Source: Arthrobacter ramosus
GTDB lineage: Bacteria > Actinomycetota > Actinomycetes > Actinomycetales > Micrococcaceae
Assembly (NCBI RefSeq): GCF_039535095.1
Contig: NZ_BAAAWN010000001.1
Coordinates: 2,976,001-3,040,000, forward strand
Length of the DNA: 64,000 nt
Reading direction: 5' to 3'
The position numbers and the translations under genes are program-made. The notes beneath the pieces were generated by a model. That model was not told the origin of the DNA and searched no databases. It was given only the letters and a program-made list of their open reading frames with translations. Shown here piece after piece: positions 1 to 8,300 of the stretch. The stretch's first letter is position 1. Every line of letters begins with the position of its first letter.

Positions 1-1313
1 CCGTGTGCGTGCGGCGCTACGTCGGCCAGGTGGGTCGCGGAGGCGGTGAACGACGGCGAATCGGAGGCCGGGAAGCTCTCGTCAATCGCTTCGTCCAGGC
101 TTCCGTCGGCCAGGTCTTCCTTCACGTAGTTGCGCAGGTCCTCGCGGAACTGGGCCTTGGACTCCGTGAGGATGATGCGGTCCTGGGGACGCTTCGGGCC
201 CGAGATGGAGGGAACAACCGTGGACAGGTCCAGCTCGAGGTACTCGGAGAACTTGATCTCGTGCGAGGGATCGTGCCAGAGGCCCTGTTCCTTCGCGTAG
301 GCCTCGACCAGGGCGACGTTCTGATCGGAGCGGCCGGTGAGGCGCAAGTACTCGAGCGTGACGTCGTCGATCGGGAACATCGCTGCCGTGGAACCGAACT
401 CCGGGCTCATGTTGCCGATGGTGGCGCGGTTGGCCAGCGGCACAGCCGCAACGCCTTCGCCGTAGAACTCCACGAACTTGCCGACCACGCCGTGGTTGCG
501 CAGCTGCTCGGTGATGGTCAGGACGACGTCCGTGGCGGTAGCGCCCGCGGGGATGGAACCCGTGAGCTTGAAGCCGACAACGCGCGGGATCAGCATGGAG
601 ACGGGCTGGCCCAGCATCGCAGCCTCGGCTTCGATGCCGCCGACGCCCCAGCCCAGCACGCCCATGCCGTTGACCATGGTGGTGTGGGAGTCCGTGCCGA
701 CGCAGGTGTCGGGGTAGGCGCGGAGGACGCCGTCAACTTCGCGGGTCATGACGGTGCGTGCCAGGTATTCGATGTTGACCTGGTGGACGATGCCTGTTCC
801 CGGGGGAACAACCTTGAAGTCGTCAAAAGCAGTCTGGCCCCAGCGGAGGAACTGGTAACGCTCGCCGTTGCGCTGGTATTCGATCTCCATGTTGCGCTCA
901 AGGGCGCCGGAGTTGCCGAAGGCGTCGATCTGCACGGAGTGGTCGATGACCATCTCAGCCGGAGCCAGCGGGTTGACGCGCTTGGGGTCGCCGCCGAGGT
1001 CCTTGATGGCTTCACGCATGGTGGCAAGGTCAACGACGCAGGGAACCCCGGTGAAGTCCTGCATGATGACCCGGGCCGGGGTGAACTGGATCTCGGTGTC
1101 CGGCTGGGCATTTGGATCCCAGCCAGCCAGGGCGCGGACGTGGTCGGCCGTGATATTGGCGCCATCTTCCGTCCGCAGGAGATTTTCAAGCAATACCTTA
1201 AGGCTGAACGGAAGGCGGTCTGCGCCCTCAACGGAGTTCAACCGGAAAATTTCATAATCGGTGCCGGCTACATTCAGTACGCCTTTGGAACCGAAGCTGT
1301 CCACAGTGCTCAT
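1..1313 (-). CDS. acnA: Aconitate hydratase A, N-terminal part (gene runs off the window edge)
   Basis: TCA-cycle enzyme that isomerises citrate to isocitrate through a [4Fe-4S] cluster. The minus strand is open from an ATG at 1313 to the window edge, giving about 437 residues of an expected ~900. It begins [20 protein letters not shown] and continues with typical AcnA blocks such as [30 protein letters not shown] and [10 protein letters not shown]. The cluster-ligand motif (CTNTSNP) should lie just beyond the edge. The ATG is preceded by GAGAGGAG seven bases upstream, which fixes the start. It lies downstream of the methyltransferase gene on the same strand, but a 139-bp gap with a hairpin and a DtxR/IdeR-like box suggests its own promoter. 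A 455-residue frame on the other strand is a shadow of it. Confidence 0.95.
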   Translation of the reverse strand, partial: MSTVDSFGSKGVLNVAGTDYEIFRLNSVEGADRLPFSLKVLLENLLRTEDGANITADHVRALAGWDPNAQPDTEIQFTPARVIMQDFTGVPCVVDLATMREAIKDLGGDPKRVNPLAPAEMVIDHSVQIDAFGNSGALERNMEIEYQRNGERYQFLRWGQTAFDDFKVVPPGTGIVHQVNIEYLARTVMTREVDGVLRAYPDTCVGTDSHTTMVNGMGVLGWGVGGIEAEAAMLGQPVSMLIPRVVGFKLTGSIPAGATATDVVLTITEQLRNHGVVGKFVEFYGEGVAAVPLANRATIGNMSPEFGSTAAMFPIDDVTLEYLRLTGRSDQNVALVEAYAKEQGLWHDPSHEIKFSEYLELDLSTVVPSISGPKRPQDRIILTESKAQFREDLRNYVKEDLADGSLDEAIDESFPASDSPSFTASATHLADVAPHAH

Positions 1314-1365
1314 GGCAGGACTCCTCTCGCAACAGCTTTCATCTTTGTCGCGTGGTTGACCGCTA

Positions 1366-1384
1366 GCTAGTTAGGCAAACCTAA
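1366..1384 (-). promoter_or_regulatory. Candidate DtxR/IdeR-type iron box upstream of aconitase
   Basis: Read on the minus strand the site is TTAGGTTTGCCTAACTAGC. It matches the known 19-bp DtxR/IdeR consensus (TTAGGTTAGSCTAACCTAA) at 14 of 19 positions, including 14 of the first 15. Its inner end is 52 bp upstream of the acnA ATG, so it lies in the promoter zone. Iron control of aconitase is well known in actinobacteria. Direct binding here is inference. Confidence 0.45.
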
Positions 1385-1402
1385 TCTGGGCATCGTGCGG
1401 CC

Positions 1403-1439
1403 GGTGGAGAAGTGAAGCGCGACGTAGGACTTCTCCACC
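1403..1439 (-). terminator. Hairpin between methyltransferase and aconitase genes
   Basis: An 11-bp perfect stem (GGTGGAGAAGT with ACTTCTCCACC) with a 15-nt loop lies 14 nt past the methyltransferase stop codon. There is no T tract after it on the minus strand, so termination is only likely. Confidence 0.35.
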
Positions 1440-1452
1440 ATCGTAGTGGCGG

Positions 1453-2850
1453 CTATGCCGCGGGCACCAGCAACGCAACGGTCTCGAGGTGATGTGTGTG
1501 CGGGTACAAGTCGAAGGCCCGGAGGGATTCAAGCTGCCATCCGCCGTTCCGGAAGTACCCCAGATCACGCGCGAAGGAGGCCGGATCACACGACACATAG
1601 GCGATTGCCCGCGGCCCGGACTCGATGAGCTGGCTGACCACGGCTTTGCCCGCACCGGCCCGCGGCGGATCGATCACCAAGGCATCGAAGCTCCGGGGGC
1701 GTTGCCTGAGGACGCGTTCCACCCTGCCCTGGACAATTTCCACTTGGGTCTCTCCATGCAGATTCTTGCGGGCATCCCGGCTGGTCCCGGGCGATCCTTC
1801 GACGGAGAGCACCGAACCGGTGATCCCCACAGCATCCGCCAAGGGCGCCGTAAACAATCCGGCTCCCGCGTAAAGATCGGCGACGGCCGATCCCGGAAGG
1901 AGGTAGCCGCCGTCGTGCAGGAATCCGGTCACCGCCCCCACCAGGGTCCCGGGCGCATCCTTGTGGATCTGCCAGAACCCTTCTCCCGTCACACGGTAGT
2001 CGTGACCGGCAGCCGATTCCTGGACCCACGTCCTGCCGCGCAGCTGCAGGACTTCGCCGCCCGCGGGGTCGAAGCTTGCCACTGAGACGTCATGCGGGAG
2101 CTGGCCCAGGATCCGGTTGAGGCGCCGGGCATCGGTACCTTCTTCCGGGGCGAGAAGGACGAGCGGACGCGATCCGTTGGCAGGCGCCGCCACTTCCACC
2201 CGCGAGATCCCCCGCAGATCGATGTCCCAGAGCCGCAACTCGTTGATCCCCGGCAGTGCCAAGGGCATCTCGTGGACCGGAATCACGACGTCGGAGCGGT
2301 GGGCATGCATCCCGAGCCGGCCACCTGGGGTGACAGCAAAGCTGGCACGGGTCCGCCAGCCGAGCCCGGTATTCCCGTCGGACCCTGCCACGCTGCCGGA
2401 GCCCGGGTCGCCGGCGGCCGCCGGCTCCACTTCGACATTGAGTTCGACGCCGGCGAGCCGCTTGAGCTGCTCGGCGAGGACTTCGGCTTTGAGAAGGCGC
2501 TGCCGTTCCAGTGTTACGTGCCCGAGTTCGGCCCCGCCCACGGGCGGACCGCCCTTGCGCCAAGCGGCAAGCGAGTCGGCGAGCGGCCAGAAATGGCGTG
2601 TCCGGTCCTCTGATGCTTCCAGGACGTCGACGACGTCGGCACGCCAGAAACGGGAAGACTCACCCGCGTCGGTCAGCCGGACCCGGACCTTCTCCCCCGG
2701 GATGCCGTGCCGGACAAAAATGACCCGGCCTTCGTGCCGTGCGACAAAGTGGCCGCCATGGGCGATGGGGCCGACGTCCACCACCAGCTCCGTGGCAGCC
2801 CCGTCCTGGGCCGTGGGCGAGCTGGATTCGGTGTTGCTGGGGTGGGTCAT
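1453..2850 (-). CDS. TRAM-domain class I SAM-dependent RNA (uracil-C5)-methyltransferase, TrmA/RumA family
   Basis: Predicted to methylate C5 of a uridine in rRNA or tRNA using S-adenosylmethionine. The 465-residue protein has an N-terminal TRAM/OB-like RNA-binding domain (about residues 20-85, including GGHFVARHEGRVIFVRHGIPG). The Rossmann methyltransferase part is C-terminal, with the SAM motif VADLYAGAGLFTAPLA, the DPPRAGAG loop and the nucleophile-cysteine motif SYVSCDPASFARDL. No N-terminal iron-sulfur cysteine cluster of the RlmD type is visible. The start ATG overlaps the stop of the upstream transporter by one base (TGATG), indicating translational coupling. The same pair order occurs in M. 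tuberculosis (Rv2690c-Rv2689c). Which uridine is modified cannot be read from sequence. Confidence 0.9.
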   Translation of the reverse strand: MTHPSNTESSSPTAQDGAATELVVDVGPIAHGGHFVARHEGRVIFVRHGIPGEKVRVRLTDAGESSRFWRADVVDVLEASEDRTRHFWPLADSLAAWRKGGPPVGGAELGHVTLERQRLLKAEVLAEQLKRLAGVELNVEVEPAAAGDPGSGSVAGSDGNTGLGWRTRASFAVTPGGRLGMHAHRSDVVIPVHEMPLALPGINELRLWDIDLRGISRVEVAAPANGSRPLVLLAPEEGTDARRLNRILGQLPHDVSVASFDPAGGEVLQLRGRTWVQESAAGHDYRVTGEGFWQIHKDAPGTLVGAVTGFLHDGGYLLPGSAVADLYAGAGLFTAPLADAVGITGSVLSVEGSPGTSRDARKNLHGETQVEIVQGRVERVLRQRPRSFDALVIDPPRAGAGKAVVSQLIESGPRAIAYVSCDPASFARDLGYFRNGGWQLESLRAFDLYPHTHHLETVALLVPAA

Positions 2851-4823
2851 CAGCTATCCTGCAATGCCTTTGCTTCTTCGGAGGACTTTAATTGCCAGGG
2901 AACGCTGGCCACCATGACGCCGGGTTCAAAATGGAGCCGGGCCTTGATGCGCAGGGCGGTCTGGTTGTGGACAAGCTGTTCCCACCACTTGCCGACGACG
3001 TACTCCGGGATGTAGACGACGATCAGGTCGCGCGGGGAATCGCGGCGCATGTTCTTGACGTAGTCCAGGATGGGCGTGACGGTTTCACGGTACGGGCTCG
3101 CCAAAACGGTCAACGGGACAGGGATGTCCAGCTTGTCCCAGGCCTCGACCGTGTGCGCCGTTTCCTCGTGGTCGATGTCGACGATGATGGCGTCCAGCCG
3201 GGACGGCCTCGATGCCCGGGCGTAGGCGAGGGCGCGCAGCACCGGTTTGCGGACATGGGACACCAGCAGCACGGCGTGGACCCGGGTAGGCAATGCACGC
3301 GGGGAAGAATCCTCGTCAACGGCCAGTTCCTTGGCCACATTGTCGTAGTGGGCGCGGATGCTCCACATGATGAGGAACAGGATGAACATCGCCAGGAGGG
3401 CGATCCAGGCGCCCTGCCCGAACTTGGTGATCAGCACGATGGTCAGCACCAGCGCCGTCATGGCGAAACCCAGTCCGTTGATGGTGCGGGACTTCACGAT
3501 CCTGCGGCGGACGGCTTTGTCCTGCGCAAGTTTGAGTTCCCTGCCCCAGTGCCGCACCATGCCCAACTGGCTCATCGTGAAGGAAATGAAGACCCCAACG
3601 ATGTACAGCTGGATGAGCTTGGTGACATCGGCGTTGAAGGAAATGATGAGGACCAAGGCCCCTGCCGCGAGGGCCAGGACGCCGTTGCTGAAGGCAAGGC
3701 GGTCTCCGCGGGTCCGAAGCTGGCGGGGAAGGTAGCCGTCCTGGGCGAGGATGGACCCCAGGACCGGGAATCCGTTGAACGCGGTGTTGGAGGCGAAGAC
3801 GAGGATGACGCCGGTGGCGGCGACAACAACGTAGAACGGGATGGACCCGGCGCCGAAGATCGTCTGTGCAATCTGGCTGATGGCAGGGTTCTGGATGTAG
3901 TCGTCCGGGAGCGGTTGGCCATGCAGGAGGAATTCCTTGGCCGGATCCAGCACGATGTGGACCTTGGTGGCATTCGCAAGGTAGATGATGCCCGCGAGCA
4001 TGGCCGAGGCGATGACTCCGAGCAGCAAGAGCGTGGTGGCCGCGTTCTTGCTCTTGGGCTTCTTGAAGTTCGGCACGCCGTTGCTGATGGCCTCCACACC
4101 GGTCAGGGCGGCTGCGCCGGAGGAGAAGGCCCGCAGGAGCAGGAACGCACCTGCCAGGCCCACGAGTCCCTGGTCGAATCCCTCTTGCGGGACGATCGTG
4201 AAGGCTGCCGAGGGAGCCTGGCCGAGTTGGCCTGTGGCCGCCTGGAAGATACCGACGGCCGTCATGCCCAGGATAGAGAACATGAAGATGTAGGTGGGAA
4301 CCGCGAAGACACTGCCGGCTTCCTTGATTCCGCGCAGGTTCACGAGTGCCAGGACTATGACGCCCACTGTGGCGATGAGCGCCTGCTGCCCATGCAGCGA
4401 AGGGATCGCCGTGGTCAGGTACGCCGCCGCGGAGGACATCGACACGGCGACGGTGAGGACGTAGTCCACCAACAAAGCCGCGGCGACCGTCAGGCCCGCG
4501 AACTTCCCCAGATTGACGTTGGCGATTTCGTAGTCGCCGCCACCTGAAGGGTAGGCGTGCACGTTCTGCCGGTACGAGGCAACAACCGTGAGCAAGACCA
4601 CCATGACTGCGAGGCCTACGAGCGGCGAAATGGCCACGGCACTCACGCCCGCGAGGGCCAGCGTCAGCAGGATTTCGTCAGGGGCGTACGCCACGGAGGA
4701 CAGGGCATCCGAAGCGAAAATCGGCAGCGCGATGCGCTTGGGAAGCAGGGTGTGGGCCAGGCGGTCGTTCCGGAACGGCCGCCCCACCAACACCCGCTTC
4801 GCGGCGTTGAGAATTGTCAGCAC
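2850..4823 (-). CDS. KimA-like APC-superfamily potassium transporter
   Basis: The 657-residue membrane protein has about 12 hydrophobic segments up to residue ~490, then a soluble C-terminal domain of ~150 residues resembling a nucleotide-binding/USP-like fold. The N-terminal third closely resembles B. subtilis KimA (YdaO): ASDALSSVAYAPDEILL, SYRQNVHAYPSGGGDYEIAN and RAFSSGAAALTGVEAISNGV. KimA is a proton-coupled K+ importer. The divergent neighbours are two RCK/TrkA proteins, which supports a K+ role, so this is better than a generic amino-acid permease call. The start is GTG at 4823 with TAGCTT six bases upstream and only a weak GGA, so it may be leaderless. The gene is coupled to the methyltransferase by a one-base stop/start overlap. 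Confidence 0.8.
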   Translation of the reverse strand: MLTILNAAKRVLVGRPFRNDRLAHTLLPKRIALPIFASDALSSVAYAPDEILLTLALAGVSAVAISPLVGLAVMVVLLTVVASYRQNVHAYPSGGGDYEIANVNLGKFAGLTVAAALLVDYVLTVAVSMSSAAAYLTTAIPSLHGQQALIATVGVIVLALVNLRGIKEAGSVFAVPTYIFMFSILGMTAVGIFQAATGQLGQAPSAAFTIVPQEGFDQGLVGLAGAFLLLRAFSSGAAALTGVEAISNGVPNFKKPKSKNAATTLLLLGVIASAMLAGIIYLANATKVHIVLDPAKEFLLHGQPLPDDYIQNPAISQIAQTIFGAGSIPFYVVVAATGVILVFASNTAFNGFPVLGSILAQDGYLPRQLRTRGDRLAFSNGVLALAAGALVLIISFNADVTKLIQLYIVGVFISFTMSQLGMVRHWGRELKLAQDKAVRRRIVKSRTINGLGFAMTALVLTIVLITKFGQGAWIALLAMFILFLIMWSIRAHYDNVAKELAVDEDSSPRALPTRVHAVLLVSHVRKPVLRALAYARASRPSRLDAIIVDIDHEETAHTVEAWDKLDIPVPLTVLASPYRETVTPILDYVKNMRRDSPRDLIVVYIPEYVVGKWWEQLVHNQTALRIKARLHFEPGVMVASVPWQLKSSEEAKALQDS

Positions 4824-4829
4824 TCCGCA

Positions 4830-4835
4830 AAGCTA
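4830..4835 (-). promoter_or_regulatory. -10 hexamer TAGCTT of transporter gene (leaderless candidate)
   Basis: TAGCTT fits TANNNT and lies 6 nt before the GTG at 4823, which places transcription start at or next to the start codon. No clear -35 is visible. Confidence 0.4.
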
Positions 4836-4933
4836 CTCTGAATCGAACGCGATGTCATGACGGCGGACTGGCTTCCGCGACTTGCCCCGGTAGAGTCTTA
4901 CCGAGCGGCAAGCATAAGAGTGAAGGAGAAACC

Positions 4934-5608
4934 GTGGCTCACTTTGTGATCATGGGTTGCGGACGAGTTGGCGCAACGTTGGCGCACACCTTGGAAGACG
5001 CCGGCCATTCGGTGGCAATCATCGACCAGGACGACCGTGCCTTCCGCCGCTTGCGCAGCGGATTCACCGGTAGGAAAGTCACGGGCGTCGGATTCGACCG
5101 GGACACCCTCAAGCAGGCAGGTTGCGAAGAGGCGTACGCCTTCGCCGCCGTCTCCAGCGGTGACAATTCCAATATCCTCGCCACCCGGGTAGCCCGGGAG
5201 ACTTTCCATGTTTCGCATGTTGTTGCCCGCATCTACGATCCCGGCCGCGCCGAAATCTACCAGCGACTGGGCATCCCCACGGTAGCCGCCGTACGTTGGA
5301 GCGCGGACCAGGTCCTGCGCCGGATCCTGCCCGAGCAGCACTTGGCAGGCGATTACCGCGAACCCTCGGGTCGGCTGGTTTTGTCCGAAGTCGACCTTGA
5401 CCAAGGCTGGATCGGGCACCCGTTGACCGCCATCGAGGCGGCATCCGGAATCCGTGTCGCTTTCCTTACCCGCTTTGGCGAAGGCGTCCTGCCCCAGGCC
5501 GGAACGGCGTACCAGGAGGGCGACACCGTGCACGCCATGTTGAATCTGGACCGCAGCGCCGAGGTGGCGCGCATCCTTTCCAGCGCACCCGCCAAGGAGT
5601 CTGAGTGA
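4934..5608 (+). CDS. ceoB: RCK/TrkA-type potassium channel regulatory protein (CeoB-like)
   Basis: Cytosolic NAD(H)-binding regulator of K+ uptake, 224 residues. An N-terminal Rossmann domain carries the dinucleotide motif GCGRVG and the acidic strand end VAIIDQDD. A C-terminal RCK_C-like region (about 140-224) follows. The GTG at 4934 is chosen because GAAGGAGAA lies just upstream and the frame then begins directly with the Rossmann strand VAHFVIMGCG. The longer open frame from 4814 adds unlike sequence. Its stop overlaps the next gene by four bases (GTGA), so the two are translated together. It is divergent from the KimA-like transporter, as in M. tuberculosis Rv2690c-ceoB-ceoC. Confidence 0.9.
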   Translation: MAHFVIMGCGRVGATLAHTLEDAGHSVAIIDQDDRAFRRLRSGFTGRKVTGVGFDRDTLKQAGCEEAYAFAAVSSGDNSNILATRVARETFHVSHVVARIYDPGRAEIYQRLGIPTVAAVRWSADQVLRRILPEQHLAGDYREPSGRLVLSEVDLDQGWIGHPLTAIEAASGIRVAFLTRFGEGVLPQAGTAYQEGDTVHAMLNLDRSAEVARILSSAPAKESE

Positions 5609-6336
5609 AAGTCGTTATTGTCGGCGCAGGCAGCGTCGGTTCATCGATCGCGCGGGAATTGCTCGCCCACAAACACGAGATCATGCTGATCGACCTCAAA
5701 CCGGAGGTCATCGGGCGCAGCGGGCTCCGCGGGGCCCGCTGGCTGGTGGGCGATGCGTGCGAATTGAGCACGCTGCAGGAAGCGAAATTGGAAGGGGCCG
5801 ACGTCGTCGTGTCCGCGACCGGCGACGACAAAGTCAACCTTGTGGTTTCATTGCTGGCCAAGACCGAATTCGGTGTGGGCCGCACAGTGGGCCGGGTCAA
5901 TAATCCCAAGAACGACTGGATGTTCAACGATTCCTGGGGTGTCGACGTCGCAGTCAACACCCCGCAGCTCATGACGGCGCTCGTGGAAGAGGCCGTGGAA
6001 ATCGGTGACCTCGTCCGCTTGCTGACCTTGCAGACGGGTGTGTCCTCGCTCGTGGAATTCACGGTTCCCCACGACTCGCACATCATCGGGAGCACCGTGG
6101 GCGGCATCGAATGGCCCGACGACGCCACCCTGGTGGCGATCCTCCGGGACCATGCGCCCATCACACCAAGCCGCGACGACGTGATCGACGGCGGCGACGA
6201 ACTGTTCTTCGTCACGACCATTGTTGCCGAAGACGGCCTCAGGGCCTTGCTCTCCCCGTCCGCCGCGGACCACGGCTCGGTTGACGTCGAGGAAGAGTTT
6301 TCGGATCAGTCCGACGACGACGGTTTCGACGGCTGA
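5605..6336 (+). CDS. ceoC: RCK/TrkA-type potassium regulatory protein (CeoC-like)
   Basis: Second NAD-binding TrkA-family protein of the pair, 243 residues. It begins MKVVIVGAGSVGSSIARELL, with the GAGSVG dinucleotide loop and an acidic residue at the end of strand two (LIDLKPE). The C-terminal half is the RCK_C-type domain, with an acidic tail rich in D and E. It starts on a GTG overlapping the stop of the first gene by four bases. Two separate RCK proteins probably assemble as a mixed gating ring on a K+ transporter; the adjacent KimA-like protein is the obvious partner, by inference. Its 3' end overlaps the convergent DUF3159 gene by 31 bp. Confidence 0.88.
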   Translation: MKVVIVGAGSVGSSIARELLAHKHEIMLIDLKPEVIGRSGLRGARWLVGDACELSTLQEAKLEGADVVVSATGDDKVNLVVSLLAKTEFGVGRTVGRVNNPKNDWMFNDSWGVDVAVNTPQLMTALVEEAVEIGDLVRLLTLQTGVSSLVEFTVPHDSHIIGSTVGGIEWPDDATLVAILRDHAPITPSRDDVIDGGDELFFVTTIVAEDGLRALLSPSAADHGSVDVEEEFSDQSDDDGFDG

Positions 6337-7097
6337 GGGTCGCGGTTCGGCTTCTGGCCCGGCGCCGGCCGGGTCAGGAGCCAGGCAATCCAGAGACCCA
6401 GGATATACAGCGGAGCGCCCATGATCAGCCTCATGGTAGCGAGCGCGGCCAGGCCGGGTTCGCCCATGAAATACAGGGGCACCTGGACCACGAGCCGTAG
6501 TGCGAGCACGGCAATGACCACCCACGTGCCGATGGCGTATGCCCGCAAGCGCTCCGGGTTCTTCCGCCATTCGAAGCCCTCGTTGCGGACGAATCCGAAC
6601 AGCAGGCCGGCGATCGGCCACTTGAGCAGGATCGACAGCACCATTCCCACGATGTAGGCGATATTCGTGTAGAAACCCAGGACGTAGAAATCCTCGGCCT
6701 TGCCGGTGGTGTTCGCGAGCCAAGCGGAGATGGCGACGCCGGCGATCCCGGCAAGCGCCTGGGTCAACGGGCGCCGTTGGACCAGCCGGACCACGGTGAA
6801 GACGGCTGCCGCCGCAAGGGAGGCAATCAGGGACGCCGGAAGGTCACGGGTGACCATGAAAGCGATCAGGAAGACGAGGCCGGGCACGATGCTCTCGGCT
6901 ATCCCCTGAACACCCCCGGCCGATTTGAGGATGTCCACGTGCCCGTGGCTGTTGCGTTGGAGTCCCGCTTTTTCTGCGTAGCCCGCAGCGATGTCCGCAA
7001 TGCTCGGCCCTTGGGTGACCTGCCGGGGCTCCTCCTCCGAGCCAGGCTTTTCCTGCGCTGGTTTTTCGTGGGGGCCGGATCCGTTGGCGACGGTCAT
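6306..7097 (-). CDS. DUF3159 family integral membrane protein
   Basis: 263-residue protein of unknown function. An N-terminal hydrophilic segment of about 65 residues is followed by about six hydrophobic segments arranged in pairs (for example VPGLVFLIAFMV, YIVGMVLSILL and ALRLVVQVPLYFM). Family membership rests on the VFGFVRNEG-like central block and the surrounding gene order, which matches M. tuberculosis Rv2693c-Rv2699c. The start ATG overlaps the stop of the OB-fold gene by four bases (ATGA), so it is the last gene of a dut-DUF3710-OB-DUF3159 set. The 3' end overlaps the convergent ceoC gene. Confidence 0.8.
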   Translation of the reverse strand: MTVANGSGPHEKPAQEKPGSEEEPRQVTQGPSIADIAAGYAEKAGLQRNSHGHVDILKSAGGVQGIAESIVPGLVFLIAFMVTRDLPASLIASLAAAAVFTVVRLVQRRPLTQALAGIAGVAISAWLANTTGKAEDFYVLGFYTNIAYIVGMVLSILLKWPIAGLLFGFVRNEGFEWRKNPERLRAYAIGTWVVIAVLALRLVVQVPLYFMGEPGLAALATMRLIMGAPLYILGLWIAWLLTRPAPGQKPNRDPQPSKPSSSD

Positions 7098-7507
7098 TGG
7101 TGCTCCTGCCGGGAGAGGATTTCATAGCGCGGATTGAACATGGTGGGCATCCCGTCCCGCGGCGTGACCATGCCTTCGAGCCGTAGGACAGTCCCGGGTT
7201 CGATACCGGGCACTTTGCGGCGCCCGAGCCAGATGACGCGCAGTCGGGTCAACGGACCCGCGTCTCCCTTGTGCGCTATCCGGTCGACGACGATCGCCGA
7301 GAAGTGTGCTTGCTCGTTGGCGGGCTGGTAGGTCACCGACTCGATGAAACCCGTGCAGTCGACCCGGCCCCGGACGGGGAGCTCAGAGAGGGGCAGGGAC
7401 GCCGGGCTGCCTTGGGCGGCAGCGGCACGCACCGCTTTGTCAGCCAATCTGGGTGATCTCCGGGCCGCGTTCGGGTTTCTGAAGCTCCGGCGTTTCATGG
7501 GGAGCAC
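7094..7507 (-). CDS. OB-fold nucleic-acid-binding domain protein
   Basis: Small (137-residue) protein with one predicted OB-fold. The central part VRGRVDCTGFIESVTYQPAN is followed by VDRIAHKGDAGPLTRLRVIWLGRRKVPGIEPG and a closing strand TMFNPRYEIL. This resembles the single-stranded nucleic-acid-binding OB proteins encoded beside DUF3710 across actinobacteria (Rv2694c position). Start choice is uncertain. GTG at 7507 overlaps the preceding gene by 68 bp. ATG at 7498 and GTG at 7432 (112 residues, just after the DUF3710 stop) are in the same frame, and the OB core is intact from 7432. The stop overlaps the DUF3159 start by four bases. Confidence 0.75.
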   Translation of the reverse strand: MLPMKRRSFRNPNAARRSPRLADKAVRAAAAQGSPASLPLSELPVRGRVDCTGFIESVTYQPANEQAHFSAIVVDRIAHKGDAGPLTRLRVIWLGRRKVPGIEPGTVLRLEGMVTPRDGMPTMFNPRYEILSRQEHQ

Positions 7508-8189
7508 CGTGCTGCCCGGGGGCTACAGCGTCCTTGGGCAGCTTCAGCTGAAGCAGCTCACGGGGCGGCATCGGGTTGTCTCCGCGAATGACCACTACCT
7601 TGCGGAAGAGGTTCTCCAGTCCTTCGGCCGCTTTCCTGTCCAAAGCCGCGTTGCCGCCGATGACGCCACGAAGGAACCAGCGGGGCCCATCCACGCCCAT
7701 GAACCGGGCAGCCCGGAAGCCACGTCCGCCGTCTGCGGATTCTGTAGGAAGTTTGGCGATGAGTTCCGTGCCGAAGGTGCCGATGATCTCCTCCACTTCG
7801 CCTCCTTGGCTGGACACGGACTGGCCGATTTGTTCGCGGATCTCGTCCCACAGCCCTTCGGAACGTGGAGCGGCAAACGCCTGGAGCTGGAGGCTCGAGC
7901 CATCGAGGTCCATGGTGACCGCCACTACCCGCTGGGTTGCCTCTTCAACTTCGAGGCGCAATTGAAGGCCTTCGGAAGGTTCGATCAGCAGGGCGCCAAG
8001 ATCCACGTAGCCATCCTGGCTATCAATTTCGCTGGCATCCAATGGCCCCTTGGACAGGCGGAAGTCGCCCTTGGCGGCTCCACCGGCTACCGGGCCGGCG
8101 TCCTGCCGCGTCGTCGCGGCATTGGCCTGCTCAGTACCGTCGTCTTTCGGCTGCTCAGCCTTGGACTTCTTTCCGCGCCCAAAAAGCAT
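7440..8189 (-). CDS. DUF3710 domain-containing protein
   Basis: 249-residue cytosolic protein of unknown function found across actinobacteria. The N-terminal ~45 residues are charged and of low complexity (FGRGKKSKAEQPKDD). The conserved domain runs from about residue 55 to 215 and includes GPLDASEIDSQDGYVDLGAL, LQLQAFAAPRSEGLWDEIR and FLRGVIGG. The C-terminal tail is Pro/Glu-rich. The start ATG is preceded by AAGGAGA at a good distance. It lies between dut and the OB-fold gene, the standard actinobacterial order. No catalytic motif is evident. Confidence 0.88.
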   Translation of the reverse strand: MLFGRGKKSKAEQPKDDGTEQANAATTRQDAGPVAGGAAKGDFRLSKGPLDASEIDSQDGYVDLGALLIEPSEGLQLRLEVEEATQRVVAVTMDLDGSSLQLQAFAAPRSEGLWDEIREQIGQSVSSQGGEVEEIIGTFGTELIAKLPTESADGGRGFRAARFMGVDGPRWFLRGVIGGNAALDRKAAEGLENLFRKVVVIRGDNPMPPRELLQLKLPKDAVAPGQHGAPHETPELQKPERGPEITQIG

Positions 8190-8234
8190 CGGGTTGTCTC
8201 CTTAGTAGTGGTCTATCCCCCAGTAAACCGCAGA

Positions 8235-8256
8235 CTGCCCGTCAACTCGCGGGCAG
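8235..8256 (-). terminator. Short hairpin between dut and DUF3710 genes
   Basis: CTGCCCG and CGGGCAG are separated by 8 nt in the 111-bp gap between the dut stop and the DUF3710 start. There is no T tract, so this may be an attenuator or processing signal rather than a full terminator. Confidence 0.3.
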
Positions 8257-8300
8257 CATGGCAATCAGCTCCTTGCAGCGCCGATTGTCGAGGGTTGTTG

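Noticed and set aside
3..1370. 455-residue rightward open frame at the left edge
   Set aside because: It is the antisense shadow of aconitase, whose leftward frame gives unmistakable AcnA sequence.
4824..4933. c-di-AMP (ydaO-type) riboswitch between the KimA-like and ceoB genes
   Set aside because: The interval is only 110 bp, the leftward gene appears leaderless, and no riboswitch-like pairing is visible.
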